From assembly GCA_039811185.1 (NCBI GenBank), contig JBDHYF010000005.1, positions 62,001-126,000 of the forward strand: a stretch of 64,000 nt of DNA. Direction: 5' to 3'. The notes beneath the pieces are model-generated. The model saw only the letters and a list, made by a program, of their open reading frames with translations, did no database searches and had not been told where the DNA came from. Source of the DNA: JAEZDR01 sp039811185 (lineage in GTDB: Bacteria; Bacteroidota; Bacteroidia; Chitinophagales; Chitinophagaceae). Positions 42,233-51,741 of this stretch are shown here, piece after piece (position 1 is the stretch's first letter; each line of letters begins with the position of its first letter). The position numbers and the translations under genes are program-made.

Positions 42233-42861
42233 TAAACTGAAATGGCTTTTTGTTGCAGCAGGGCCGCCGGTTTGTAACGAACATCGGAAAGCGCAAGTTT
42301 TTCAAGGAGATGATACACTTTTGAGATGCCGATTTTTTCAGCCCATTCAAATGGCCCGTAGGGATAGCCGGTTCCCAACTTCATGGCGATGTCGATGTCT
42401 GCTTCTGAACTGATGCCGTCTTCCAGTCCAAAATAAGCCTCATTGATAATCATGGAAACCACTCGTGCAGTAGTCATTCCCGGCAGGTCGGGCGCCCAAA
42501 AAAACTTCCACCCCAACAATTCCAGTGCTTCCGATGCCCATTGTTTTATCTGTTCGTCGCTGCATGCAAGCTCCAGTTTATCCGTTTCGAAAAACGTGGG
42601 CCATCCATTAAAGCGCAGGTAGTTTTTATGTTTGAATTCCTGAGTGGTGGTAATTACTGCGTTGGCAAATACTATCCGGCCTTTCACAAAAATGTTTCCT
42701 GAGGTATGCTCGCAGTCGTAGCAAAAGTCGAAAAACAAATCGCCTTCCGCCTCTTCAATTAAATCGGTGGGTGAAAACCAACTCACGCGAATGTTTTCGG
42801 GTATTCCCTTTTTTAAAACTTCTTCCCGCTGATGATCATTTGCTCGTACAACCAAGTGCAT
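42232..42861 (-). CDS. Stand-alone 3-hydroxyacyl-CoA dehydrogenase C-terminal-domain protein
   Basis: The 209-residue protein has the 3HCDH helical domain in its second half (PGMTTARVVSMIINEAYFGL, then DIAMKLGTGYPYGPFEWAEK). Its first 90 residues show no GxGxxG cofactor motif, so it lacks a working NAD-binding Rossmann domain. The form recurs in Bacteroidota. It may be a degenerate or repurposed dehydrogenase; no reaction can be assigned. It is co-transcribed with tsaB through a one-base overlap and is divergent from ridA. Confidence 0.82.
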   Translation of the reverse strand: MHLVVRANDHQREEVLKKGIPENIRVSWFSPTDLIEEAEGDLFFDFCYDCEHTSGNIFVKGRIVFANAVITTTQEFKHKNYLRFNGWPTFFETDKLELACSDEQIKQWASEALELLGWKFFWAPDLPGMTTARVVSMIINEAYFGLEDGISSEADIDIAMKLGTGYPYGPFEWAEKIGISKVYHLLEKLALSDVRYKPAALLQQKAISV

Positions 42862-42869
42862 AAACTAAA

Positions 42870-42899
42870 TTTGCGCAAATGTAACCAAAGGCATCTTTG
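42870..42899 (+). promoter_or_regulatory. Overlapping divergent promoters around the palindrome TTTGCGCAAA
   Basis: For ridA, TTTG at 42870-42873 and CATCTTTG at 42892-42899 are 18 bases apart, as at rpsJ. For the minus strand, TACATTTG at 42876-42883 fits the -7 consensus 15 bases before the 3HCDH gene. The palindrome 42870-42879 belongs to both. Confidence 0.5.
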
Positions 42900-42934
42900 T
42901 ATGCTGATTAACGTTCATCAAACACGAATTAAGT

Positions 42935-43321
42935 ATGGCAAAAATTGTTGTAAACACAAAGAAAGCGCCCGCTCCCATAGGGCCCTACAACCAATGCATT
43001 AAGGCAGGCGAACTTGTTTTTATAAGCGGACAAATTCCAATGAATGCAGAAACGGGCGAACTTGTAACCGCCAGTATTGAAGCCGAGGCGCACCAGGTAA
43101 TGCAGAACTTAAAAGCGATTTTAGAAGAAGCGAAACTTACCTTCGACCATGTGGTAAAAACAAGTATTTTTTTAAGCGATATGAGTTTATTTGCGCAGGT
43201 AAATGAAGTGTACGGAAGCTACTTCAGCGGCGATTATCCGGCCCGTGAAACGGTTGCCGTAAAAGGTTTGCCAAAGGGTGTGAATGTGGAAATCAGCTTA
43301 ATTGCTGCGGTTACTATTTAG
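42935..43321 (+). CDS. ridA: RidA-family reactive intermediate deaminase
   Basis: The 128-residue protein has APAPIGPYNQCIKAGELVFI, the catalytic arginine in YPARETVAVKGLPKGVNVEI and the final acidic residue of the active site. RidA hydrolyses 2-aminoacrylate and related imines produced by PLP enzymes. It is monocistronic; its stop overlaps the stop of the convergent prenyltransferase. Confidence 0.96.
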   Translation: MAKIVVNTKKAPAPIGPYNQCIKAGELVFISGQIPMNAETGELVTASIEAEAHQVMQNLKAILEEAKLTFDHVVKTSIFLSDMSLFAQVNEVYGSYFSGDYPARETVAVKGLPKGVNVEISLIAAVTI

Positions 43322-44253
43322 TCGTAGATTTTAAAGAACACCATCGACAGGATACCGGAAAGAATGATGAGCTTAACGAGCTTGCTGATTTCGCTGTAAT
43401 CGTTTGCTGAACGTGCTTTTAGCAATTTTTTGAACACGCGGATCAGCGGAATGATGATGAGCAGCACACAATACAGGATGCTGAACCACCACCCAAACTG
43501 AAGCACATAAAACTGTACCAGCACGAGAATCACAATCAGGATGATAATCCAAACCGCGGTAAAGATTTTGGTTGCATTAATGCCCCAGACAATGGGCATG
43601 GTGGTGCAACCAAAGCGGCGGTCGCCCTCAATGTCTTCCATGTCTTTTATCACTTCCCGAATGAGTGTGATGATGTAAGCAAAAGCTGCGTACAAAATGC
43701 TAAGCCGGGTAATTTTCAGTACAAAGTCGGGACTGTCCGACCGGATAATCAAAGTGGTCTCGCAAAAGGTTACCACAAGCAGCGACCAGGCAATCAGCAG
43801 CGCTATGATTACGTTTCCCACCAGTAGTTTCTTCTTCAGGCTGATAGAATAAATAAAAAGTAAAACAACGCATACAAGATTGGCAATACCCAGCATTCTT
43901 ACAGGCGTGCTGCCATCAATGTAAAAACCGATCATAACCGCTGCAACGCTCAGTACGATATGCCAAACAATTACCCACCTTCTTTTTATTATCTGGTTTA
44001 CGACAACCTTTTGCGGCTTATTGATGAGATCAATGTTCAGGTCGAAATAATCGTTAATGATATTGCCGCCCGCAGCAATAAAAACGTAGCTAAGCACAAG
44101 TAGGGCAAAATGGCCGTATGACAAATTGGACTGAAGACCGTTTTTGTTGATTTCGGGGAGTACAATGCAGAAGTAAAACAGAATTTGTGTAAGCGCAATG
44201 AACACGAGATTCGGCCAGCGTACAAGCTTTAAGAAGGCAGCTAAAAGTTTCAA
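43318..44253 (-). CDS. UbiA-family prenyltransferase (geranylgeranylglycerol-phosphate transferase-like)
   Basis: The 311-residue membrane protein has about eight transmembrane segments and the two aspartate motifs NDYFDLNID and DMEDIEGD of UbiA enzymes. In Bacteroidota this gene is usually named after geranylgeranylglycerol-phosphate geranylgeranyltransferase and found with a HAD phosphatase, as here. Its true prenyl acceptor in bacteria is not settled. It follows the KdsC-like gene by 4 bases. Confidence 0.87.
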   Translation of the reverse strand: MKLLAAFLKLVRWPNLVFIALTQILFYFCIVLPEINKNGLQSNLSYGHFALLVLSYVFIAAGGNIINDYFDLNIDLINKPQKVVVNQIIKRRWVIVWHIVLSVAAVMIGFYIDGSTPVRMLGIANLVCVVLLFIYSISLKKKLLVGNVIIALLIAWSLLVVTFCETTLIIRSDSPDFVLKITRLSILYAAFAYIITLIREVIKDMEDIEGDRRFGCTTMPIVWGINATKIFTAVWIIILIVILVLVQFYVLQFGWWFSILYCVLLIIIPLIRVFKKLLKARSANDYSEISKLVKLIILSGILSMVFFKIYD

Positions 44254-44257
44254 TTTG

Positions 44258-44779
44258 TTACCGAGATTTTACGGACGTATCGTTTGTCCAGTTACCCTGA
44301 ATTTTCATGGTTTTTTCAATTACTTCACGAACGCAACCCATGCCGCCATTCAGCGGTGAAATGTAGTGTGCAAGGTTTTTAATCTCACTAACAGCGTCAT
44401 TCGGGCAGCAGGCAAATCCGGCATACTTCATTAGTTCAATATCCGGAATATCATCGCCCATAAACAAAATTTTTTCGCGGCTTAGCTGGTTCTTTTCTAC
44501 CAGCACTTCCAGGCACTGTAGCTTATTTTCAATTCCCATGTACACACTTTGTACACCGAGTTTCTTTAACCGCAATTTCACTTCATCCGAAATGGCTCCG
44601 CTGATGGCAATAACGCGGTATCCTTTTTTTACGGCAAGTTGTAACGCATATCCGTCCTTGATGTTCATTCTTCTTACCATACTGCCATCGGGCAAAGGAA
44701 TAACCATGCCGTCGGTGAGAACGCCATCAATATCGAAAACAAACGTATCAATCGCTGAAAAGGAATGCAGGAAGCTCAT
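44258..44779 (-). CDS. KdsC-like HAD phosphatase
   Basis: The 173-residue protein is a capless HAD of the C0 type: FDIDGVLTDG (motif I), SGAISD (motif II), and LFMGDDIPDIELMKYAGF (motif IV). KdsC removes phosphate from KDO 8-phosphate in lipopolysaccharide synthesis. Because no kds genes adjoin it and it is paired with a prenyltransferase, another sugar phosphate is possible. A TACTTTTG sequence (44797-44804, minus strand) may be its -7 element. Confidence 0.85.
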   Translation of the reverse strand: MSFLHSFSAIDTFVFDIDGVLTDGMVIPLPDGSMVRRMNIKDGYALQLAVKKGYRVIAISGAISDEVKLRLKKLGVQSVYMGIENKLQCLEVLVEKNQLSREKILFMGDDIPDIELMKYAGFACCPNDAVSEIKNLAHYISPLNGGMGCVREVIEKTMKIQGNWTNDTSVKSR

Positions 44780-44861
44780 CTTGCTAAATATTGTTTCAAA
44801 AGTATCATTAAATCAAACTAAATTTATTATTCTTTGGGAAAAAACTATTTTGCATCTGTTT

Positions 44862-45959
44862 ATGAAATCTTCCTTATACCTGTTTTCCATTTTATTGTTT
44901 TGCTGCCCTTGGGTATTGTTTGCTCAGCCGGGTAACCCGGATGAAAAACGCAATCACCAGTCGGCTGTTGTAATGGGAATGATGCACTATAAGGAAGGCA
45001 ACTATAGCAAAGCCCTTAAGCGATTTAAAGAAGCGCTCGCAATTGCCGATAACGACAGCGCGCTTTATTTTGCCTACCTCAGCAAAAACAAACTGGAACA
45101 CGAAGTAACAGCGGGCTATTTTGCAAAAAAACTTTCACCTCAGTATAAAGAAAAGCGCGGGTTAAAGCCCTTTGCTTTTAGAAGCCTTAAAACAATAGGG
45201 CGTCCGCAGTTTACCGGTCATCCTATGCGCGGCAACCTTTTTCTTCGTCAGGTTACACTGGAAACGCGTTTGACGTGGAGGCTTGCTCACGAATTTTCAG
45301 CCTCTTACTACCGGCAAATTATTAATGAAATGTTTTTGGGTAAAGAAGTGCTGTCGCCCGAAAAAATACACATCAATCAGAGCGCTTACTATAATAAATT
45401 ATCCTTTGCCCTCAATCACAATGTGGCATTGAAAGCAGCATTTAATTATCAGCTTAAAACATTCAATAACCGAAGTTTTCATAACAGTGCTGCAATGTTG
45501 GGCGCACAATATTTTGGGAATAAAATAAATATTCAGGCAGATGTTATGCTGAACCGCGTGTTCGATTCGGCCTTTAACCAATACAATTTTTCGGCAATCT
45601 GGTTTCCCAACGGAACCAACAACCTCAAACTCGGACTACGCACAGCCATGCAGTCGTCCGGATCCGGCAACCGGTTTTTACTGGAGGAGAGTGCTGCGGT
45701 GAAGGTGAGCCCACGGGTTTGGATTGAATGGGAATCGATCTTCAGCCCCTATCAAACCTTCGTTGCAAAAGACGCCGCTTATATTGAAAACAGCTTCGAG
45801 CAAACTGCGTTTAAAACAGGACTCGGCTTCCGATTTGCAGGCTCGAAAACGGAGTTGGGACTGATGGGCCACTTAGAGCGTAGGCAGCTATACAAAACCA
45901 CCAATTATTATCACACTTTTGCAGTGCATGCAACGGCTGCCTATAAGTTCAATTATTAG
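44862..45959 (+). CDS. TPR-containing outer-membrane barrel-like protein
   Basis: From ATG at 44862 the product is 365 residues. It has a signal peptide (FSILLFCCPWVLFAQ), one TPR-like repeat (MGMMHYKEGNYSKALKRFKE), and then about 220 residues of alternating polar and aromatic strands ending in AAYKFNY, which fits a beta barrel. No named family is recognised. It stands alone between the divergent KdsC-like gene and recG. An open frame continues upstream to 44538 but overlaps KdsC antisense and is not used. Confidence 0.72.
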   Translation: MKSSLYLFSILLFCCPWVLFAQPGNPDEKRNHQSAVVMGMMHYKEGNYSKALKRFKEALAIADNDSALYFAYLSKNKLEHEVTAGYFAKKLSPQYKEKRGLKPFAFRSLKTIGRPQFTGHPMRGNLFLRQVTLETRLTWRLAHEFSASYYRQIINEMFLGKEVLSPEKIHINQSAYYNKLSFALNHNVALKAAFNYQLKTFNNRSFHNSAAMLGAQYFGNKINIQADVMLNRVFDSAFNQYNFSAIWFPNGTNNLKLGLRTAMQSSGSGNRFLLEESAAVKVSPRVWIEWESIFSPYQTFVAKDAAYIENSFEQTAFKTGLGFRFAGSKTELGLMGHLERRQLYKTTNYYHTFAVHATAAYKFNY

Positions 45960-46027
45960 CGGTTGGCTTTGAATTGCAGGAGGCTTTCCTTAACGTTTTT
46001 CGGGATGTAAATTTCTGCAACCCGTCT

Positions 46028-46035
46028 TATATTTG
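46028..46035 (+). promoter_or_regulatory. Candidate -7 element (TATATTTG) of recG
   Basis: Exact consensus. The transcript would start near 46039, which limits where recG translation can begin. No good -33 element is seen. Confidence 0.5.
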
Positions 46036-46082
46036 GCCTTATCACTACCGGTAGTTCCATATTATTTACGCCCGTTGAATAT

Positions 46083-48149
46083 TTGAAAGGTGTTGGGCCT
46101 TTAAAAGCCGATGTGCTTAAAAAGGAGCTCAATATTTTTACGTATAAAGATTTGACAGAGCACTATCCGCTTCGATACATTGACCGCACCACCATTACAC
46201 CTATTGCGAGCATTGACATACATACAGATTATGTGCAGGTAAAAGGCAAATTGCTGCAAGTGCAACATGCGGGCCATGGCAGGGGGCGACGGCTTACCGC
46301 GGTTTTGCGCGATGCATCAGGCATATTAGAACTGGCGTGGTTTCAGGGACTGCATGTAATTGAAAAAGTGCTTCGCGAAGGCGAAGAATACTATGTATAT
46401 GGCAAAACAGGATTCTTTAATCAGAAGCCTCAGATGGTACATCCGGATATGGAACTTGTAGCCGAACAAACGGCGCCACGCAACCGCCTGGAGCCTGTTT
46501 ATCCAACCACCGAAAAATTAAAATCAAAAGGATTAAACGGCCGCCAATTGTCGCAACTTACAGCAGCCGTATTTACGCAGGCCGGCATAGCCGATTTTGC
46601 TGAAAATATTCCGGAAAGCATCGTTCGTAAACATGAACTGTGCAGCCGCTTTCAGGCAGTAAAAGGCATCCATTTTCCGTCATCAAAACAAGAGCTGAAC
46701 GTTGCAGTAAGGCGGTTAAAGTTCGAAGAATTTTTTATCGCGCAGGTAAGGCTGCAACTCATCAAAATAAAACGTCAGCGAAGTTTCAGAGGAGTGCTGT
46801 TTGCAAAAGTGGGCGAGTTGTTCAATTCTTTTTACAACAACTATCTGCCGTTTAGCCTTACCGAAGCACAGAAGCGTGTGTTGAAAGAAATAAGAAACGA
46901 CTGCGGGTCGGAAAAACAAATGAACCGGTTGCTTCAGGGCGATGTGGGAAGCGGAAAAACAGTGGTTGCATTGCTTGCCATGCTGCTGGCTGCTGATAAT
47001 GGCTTTCAGGCCTGCCTGATGGCGCCGACAGAGATACTTGCCCGTCAGCATTTCGATTCGCTGAAAGCGTTGTTGAAAGATATGCCTGTAACAACCGCAT
47101 TGCTTACAGGAACCACCAAACAAGCTGAAAGGAAAACGATTTTGAAAATGTTGGCGAACGGCGATATTCATTTCTTAATCGGCACCCACGCCCTTATTGA
47201 AGATGCGGTAAAGTTTAAAACACTCGGACTTGCCATAGTAGATGAGCAGCACCGGTTTGGCGTGGAGCAACGTGCAAGGCTATGGAAAAAGTCGGCCATT
47301 CCACCGCATATTTTGGTGATGACCGCAACACCCATTCCTCGTACGCTTGCAATGACAGCCTACGGCGACCTCGACTACAGCGTGATCGACGAACTTCCAC
47401 CCGGACGCCAACCCATTTTTACAGTACACCGAAACGAAATGGCACGCGCATCCGTCATGAATTTTGTTCGTTCTGAAATAGAAAAAGGCCGACAGGCATA
47501 TTTTATCTATCCTTTAATAGAAGAAAGTGAGAAATTGAGCTATGAAGACTTGATGCAGGGCTACGAACAGGTAAAATCGTTTTTTCCCGAGCCCAGGTTT
47601 TATATCAGCATGGTGCATGGTAAACAACCCGCCGAGCAAAAGCAAACAAATATGGAAAGGTTTGTGACCGGCAAAACAAATATAATGGTTAGCACCACCG
47701 TTATAGAAGTTGGAGTAAACGTTCCCAATGCGAGCGTAATGGTTATTGAAAGCGCCGAAAAATTTGGATTGTCGCAGTTGCATCAGCTTAGAGGACGAGT
47801 GGGTCGTGGTTCTGAAAAAAGTTATTGCATCCTGCTAACCGGTTCGCAAGTGTCGGAAGATGCAAAACAGCGGATGCAGATTATGTGTGCAACGAACGAT
47901 GGATTTAAAATTGCGGAAAAAGACTTGGAGCTTCGCGGCCCGGGCGATATTGAAGGAACAAAGCAGAGTGGAATTCTTAATTTTAAACTGGCAAGTATTA
48001 CGCAGGATAAAGAACTGCTCGATATGGCGAAGTACCATGCGGAAAAGCTTGTTGAAAGAGATCCCACACTCGATGAACCGGAAAACATAGTGCTGAAACA
48101 ATATCTTGTTACACAAAAAGGAAAAACAGTTTGGAGCAAAATATCTTAA
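46083..48149 (+). CDS. recG: ATP-dependent DNA helicase RecG
   Basis: The 688-residue protein has the wedge/OB domain (about 1-150), Walker A GDVGSGKT at 286-293, IVDEQHRFGVEQR, and the helicase C-terminal motifs LHQLRGRVGRGSEKSYC. RecG remodels stalled forks and Holliday junctions. The only usual start codon is TTG at 46083, but conserved family sequence (FTPVEYLKGVGP) continues upstream of it. The frame is open from 46011 and holds no ATG or GTG after the ATG-TAA at 46005-46010. Translation may begin at ATA 46059 or ATC 46041. Confidence 0.93.
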   Translation: MKGVGPLKADVLKKELNIFTYKDLTEHYPLRYIDRTTITPIASIDIHTDYVQVKGKLLQVQHAGHGRGRRLTAVLRDASGILELAWFQGLHVIEKVLREGEEYYVYGKTGFFNQKPQMVHPDMELVAEQTAPRNRLEPVYPTTEKLKSKGLNGRQLSQLTAAVFTQAGIADFAENIPESIVRKHELCSRFQAVKGIHFPSSKQELNVAVRRLKFEEFFIAQVRLQLIKIKRQRSFRGVLFAKVGELFNSFYNNYLPFSLTEAQKRVLKEIRNDCGSEKQMNRLLQGDVGSGKTVVALLAMLLAADNGFQACLMAPTEILARQHFDSLKALLKDMPVTTALLTGTTKQAERKTILKMLANGDIHFLIGTHALIEDAVKFKTLGLAIVDEQHRFGVEQRARLWKKSAIPPHILVMTATPIPRTLAMTAYGDLDYSVIDELPPGRQPIFTVHRNEMARASVMNFVRSEIEKGRQAYFIYPLIEESEKLSYEDLMQGYEQVKSFFPEPRFYISMVHGKQPAEQKQTNMERFVTGKTNIMVSTTVIEVGVNVPNASVMVIESAEKFGLSQLHQLRGRVGRGSEKSYCILLTGSQVSEDAKQRMQIMCATNDGFKIAEKDLELRGPGDIEGTKQSGILNFKLASITQDKELLDMAKYHAEKLVERDPTLDEPENIVLKQYLVTQKGKTVWSKIS

Positions 48150-51100
48150 TTCAAAACACATACAGTACCCATCGCTTTTTGCGTGTGCTTTTTGTTGCGG
48201 TGGCAACCCTCGTAGTGGGGACTGCCTCGTCACAATATGTTTTGTTCACCGAAAACAAAGGGCAGTGGCATGAGGAGGTTCAGTTTAGGGGACAACTTCC
48301 AAACGTAAACTTCTACATTCAGGCCGACGGATATAAAGTTAACCTTAGGGATGGGGAAGATTTAAAGGAAGTGTATGCCGCTTTGCACGACGGCGCATCG
48401 TCGCCCAACAAAAATAGCCGCGTTGGAAAACTGGGTGTGAAGTCGCACAATTACGAAGTGAAGTTTTTGTATGCATCTAAACCCACGGCCGTCATTCCGG
48501 AAAAGCCGATTCCCGGTGTGAGCAATTATTTTATTGGAAACGACCGGTCTAAGTGGGCATCGGGTGTGCAGTCGTTTGCTGCCGTTACCTATAAAAACAT
48601 CTACCCCGGAATTGACGTCCGTTATTATTCTTCGGAAAAGAATATCAAATACGACATCATTGTGAATCCTCATGCCGACATCAGTAAGCTTGCGCTTTCT
48701 TTTGATGGCGCTGATGACATAAAAATTAAAAATGGCGAGCTGCTGATTAAAACGTCTGTTGAAACGATCAAAGAGTCGAGGCCTTATAGCTATACTACCG
48801 GCAGAAACGGGCGCGAAACGGTGGCATGCAGCTACTCGGTTAGAGGGAACATTGTTCGGTTTAAGATCGATAATTACGACCGGACATCCACTCTCGTAAT
48901 CGACCCAAGCCTTGTTTTCTCAACTTTTAGCGGAAGCACTTCCGACAATTGGGGATATACCGCAACTTACGACGATGCAGGCAATTTTTATGCAGGAGGA
49001 ATTGTTTTTGGAAGCGACAATTATTCTATCGGAAACGGGCCCTGGTACGACAATACTTTTAACGGCGGTACACACGACATCTATATCTTAAAACTGAATC
49101 CAAGCGGCAGCAACCGCATTTATGCAACCTATATCGGCGGAAGCGGAGCCGAACAACCACATAGCCTTGTTGTTGACAAATCCGGCAACCTCATCGTTGC
49201 GGGACGAACAAATTCCGACAACTTTCCTAACACTTTTGGCACTCCGCCCGGAGGGAATACGGATATAACGATTACCATGCTCAATGCCTCCGGCACCGCG
49301 CTCATTAACAGCCGAAGAATGGGTGGCAGCGCCGACGATGGGATCAATATTAAAGAGAAACTTTCGCTTTCATCGCCCGCTACCATCCGCCGCAATTATG
49401 GCGACGACGCCCGAAGCGAAGTAATCGTTGATGAATCGGGCAACGTCTGGCTGGTGTCCTGCTCTCAGTCGAATAACTTTCCGCTGACGAATGCTTTTCA
49501 AACGGCAAACATGGGCGGCGCAAACCGCCAGGATGCAGTTGTGATGAAGTTTAGCGGCGATTTAAGTACGGTGCTGCTGAGCAGCTATTTCGGAGGCGGA
49601 GGCGATGATGCGGCATTTGTGCTTGCACAAGACCCTGTAACAAAGAATATGTACATCGGCGGTGCTACACAAAGCAACGACCTGCCCGGCAATAAATCCG
49701 GCGTGCTGTACCCCGCTTATCAGGGCGGCGTGGCAGATGGATTTATATGCATGGTCAATCCGTCTAACCAACTCATTAAAACTTCTTACATGGGCACCGG
49801 TGGCGCTGACATTGTGTTCGGGTTGAAGTTCGACAGAAAAGGATTTCCCTACATTACGGGTACAACATCAGCCGATTGGCCGGTGGTAAATGCCACCTAT
49901 GTAAACGCGGGCGCCAAACAATTTATTTCCAAACTTAAGCCCGACCTCAGTGGTTTTGTATACTCAACCGTATTTGGAAAAAACGATGTAAATCCTTCTT
50001 TGTCGCCGGTTGCTTTTCTTGTAGACCGCTGCGAAAATGTGTACGTATCCGGATGGGGCGGTGAAGCAAATGTGATGGGCGGGCGAACCGATTATGTAGC
50101 CACCAACACCTTTAACCTGCCGATTACACCCGACGCAAGGCCGCATACACCCGATGGGAGCGACCTGTATTTTTTTGTTTTGAAGAAAGATGCGGCCGAC
50201 ATCCTTTACGGCTCCTTTTTTGGGCAAACCGGCGGTTTTGGTGAACACGTTGACGGAGGAACAAGCCGCTTCGATGAAAACGGAATTATTTATCAGGCGC
50301 TCTGTGCCAATTGCGATGGCAGTAACGATTTTCCAACGAACATCGGCGTTTGGTCGCGACAAAACGGTTCCGACCGCTGCAACCTTGCCGCCGTTAAAAT
50401 AGCATTCAACCTGGCCGGTGTAGGATCAGGAATACAGTCGAAAATTAACGGTGTGCAAGCCAACTCCGGATGTGCGCCGCTGGCAGTTGACTTTTCCGAT
50501 ATTTACCAGATGGGCGTGCAGTATATCTGGGACTATGCCGACGGTACCAAGCGCGATACTACAAAAACGCCGGCAGCCTCTCATGTATTCAACGCCGTAG
50601 GCAACTATAAAGTGATGTTGATTGCGGTTGACTCTTCTTCGTGCAACATCTCGGACACCTCTTACACAACCATCGTGGTGAGAAGTGACAAACTGGATTT
50701 GAAACCGCAAATCACAAAGGAAATGCCTTGCAATGAGCTGAAGTATAAGTTCTCAAACCTTACAACGCCGATACCCGGAAAAACACTCAGCGATACTTCC
50801 TTTACATGGGATTTCGGCGATGGTGTTCGGGTAAAAGCCGGCCTGTTACCGGTTTTTCACAGCTATGCTGCGCCCGGCCCCTACACGGTAAAACTTATTT
50901 TAAACGACACCGCTTACTGCAACAACGCAGACGAAAAAAAGATTGATATAAACGTGGCTGATTTAGTAAAAGCTTCGTTTGTTACAGATACTGTTGGCTG
51001 TGCGCCCTACAATGCGCTGTTTACGTACACCGGTGCGGGGGGTGCAACCTTTTTCTGGCAGTTTGGCGATGGTGCAACTTCAACCGATAAAAACCCTGTA

Positions 51101-51733
51101 CATACCTACACAACCCCGGGAACTTATCCGGTCAAGCTCGTAGTTTCCGATCCCAACACATGCAATCAAACCGATTCTGCATTTATCAGCATTCGGGTAA
51201 GCGATAAACCGTCGGCGCTTTTCAGCTACCAACCGAATCCAACCGCATTCAACTCGCCCGTGCGGTTTACGAATTTGTCGGGCAATGCAGTGCGCTATCA
51301 GTATCGTTTCGGCGATGGCGATTCGCTTCATGTAATTAAAAGGGATTCTGTTGTTGTTCATGATTACAACCTTTCCGGAAATTATAACGCGTGCCTTGTG
51401 GCGTATAACAGCGCTGGCTGCAGCGACACCTTTTGTTTGCCGGTGAAGATCACCATCATTCCTGCGGTAGATGTGCCTTCTGCCTTTAGCCCGAATGGCG
51501 ATGGTGTGAACGATATGTTGCAGATAAGAGGCTATGGTGTTCGCTCGGTGATGCTGAAAGTCTGGAACAGATGGGGCGAGATTGTTTTTCAAACCAACAC
51601 AATTAAAAATGCATGGGACGGCCGCGTAAATGGTGTGTTGCAGCCGATGGATGTATACACTTACACCTTAGAGGGTGAACTTGAAGACGGAACTAAGTTT
51701 CAGAAAAAAGGTGATATAACTTTAATACGATAA
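48131..51733 (+). CDS. T9SS-exported DUF7948/SBBP/PKD protein with type B sorting domain
   Basis: This product of up to 1200 residues has a signal peptide (VLFVAVATLVVGTASSQ), then a DUF7948-like domain (ENKGQWHEEVQFRGQLPNV) and SBBP-like propeller repeats (YIGGSGAEQPHSLVVDKSGN, GGAtQSNDLP). Three or four PKD domains follow (TWDFGDGV, FWQFGDGAT, YRFGDGD). The C-terminus is a gliding-motility-type sorting domain (VPSAFSPNGDGVNDMLQIRG ... ITLIR). It is a surface adhesin or structural protein exported by T9SS. The start is unsettled: TTG 48131 overlaps recG, while TTG 48179 gives a compact signal peptide. Confidence 0.88.
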   Translation: MEQNILIQNTYSTHRFLRVLFVAVATLVVGTASSQYVLFTENKGQWHEEVQFRGQLPNVNFYIQADGYKVNLRDGEDLKEVYAALHDGASSPNKNSRVGKLGVKSHNYEVKFLYASKPTAVIPEKPIPGVSNYFIGNDRSKWASGVQSFAAVTYKNIYPGIDVRYYSSEKNIKYDIIVNPHADISKLALSFDGADDIKIKNGELLIKTSVETIKESRPYSYTTGRNGRETVACSYSVRGNIVRFKIDNYDRTSTLVIDPSLVFSTFSGSTSDNWGYTATYDDAGNFYAGGIVFGSDNYSIGNGPWYDNTFNGGTHDIYILKLNPSGSNRIYATYIGGSGAEQPHSLVVDKSGNLIVAGRTNSDNFPNTFGTPPGGNTDITITMLNASGTALINSRRMGGSADDGINIKEKLSLSSPATIRRNYGDDARSEVIVDESGNVWLVSCSQSNNFPLTNAFQTANMGGANRQDAVVMKFSGDLSTVLLSSYFGGGGDDAAFVLAQDPVTKNMYIGGATQSNDLPGNKSGVLYPAYQGGVADGFICMVNPSNQLIKTSYMGTGGADIVFGLKFDRKGFPYITGTTSADWPVVNATYVNAGAKQFISKLKPDLSGFVYSTVFGKNDVNPSLSPVAFLVDRCENVYVSGWGGEANVMGGRTDYVATNTFNLPITPDARPHTPDGSDLYFFVLKKDAADILYGSFFGQTGGFGEHVDGGTSRFDENGIIYQALCANCDGSNDFPTNIGVWSRQNGSDRCNLAAVKIAFNLAGVGSGIQSKINGVQANSGCAPLAVDFSDIYQMGVQYIWDYADGTKRDTTKTPAASHVFNAVGNYKVMLIAVDSSSCNISDTSYTTIVVRSDKLDLKPQITKEMPCNELKYKFSNLTTPIPGKTLSDTSFTWDFGDGVRVKAGLLPVFHSYAAPGPYTVKLILNDTAYCNNADEKKIDINVADLVKASFVTDTVGCAPYNALFTYTGAGGATFFWQFGDGATSTDKNPVHTYTTPGTYPVKLVVSDPNTCNQTDSAFISIRVSDKPSALFSYQPNPTAFNSPVRFTNLSGNAVRYQYRFGDGDSLHVIKRDSVVVHDYNLSGNYNACLVAYNSAGCSDTFCLPVKITIIPAVDVPSAFSPNGDGVNDMLQIRGYGVRSVMLKVWNRWGEIVFQTNTIKNAWDGRVNGVLQPMDVYTYTLEGELEDGTKFQKKGDITLIR

Positions 51734-51741
51734 ACCGGATT

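Noticed and set aside
47835..48233. Antisense frame across the recG end
   Set aside because: Opposite conserved helicase motifs; no start context or domain.
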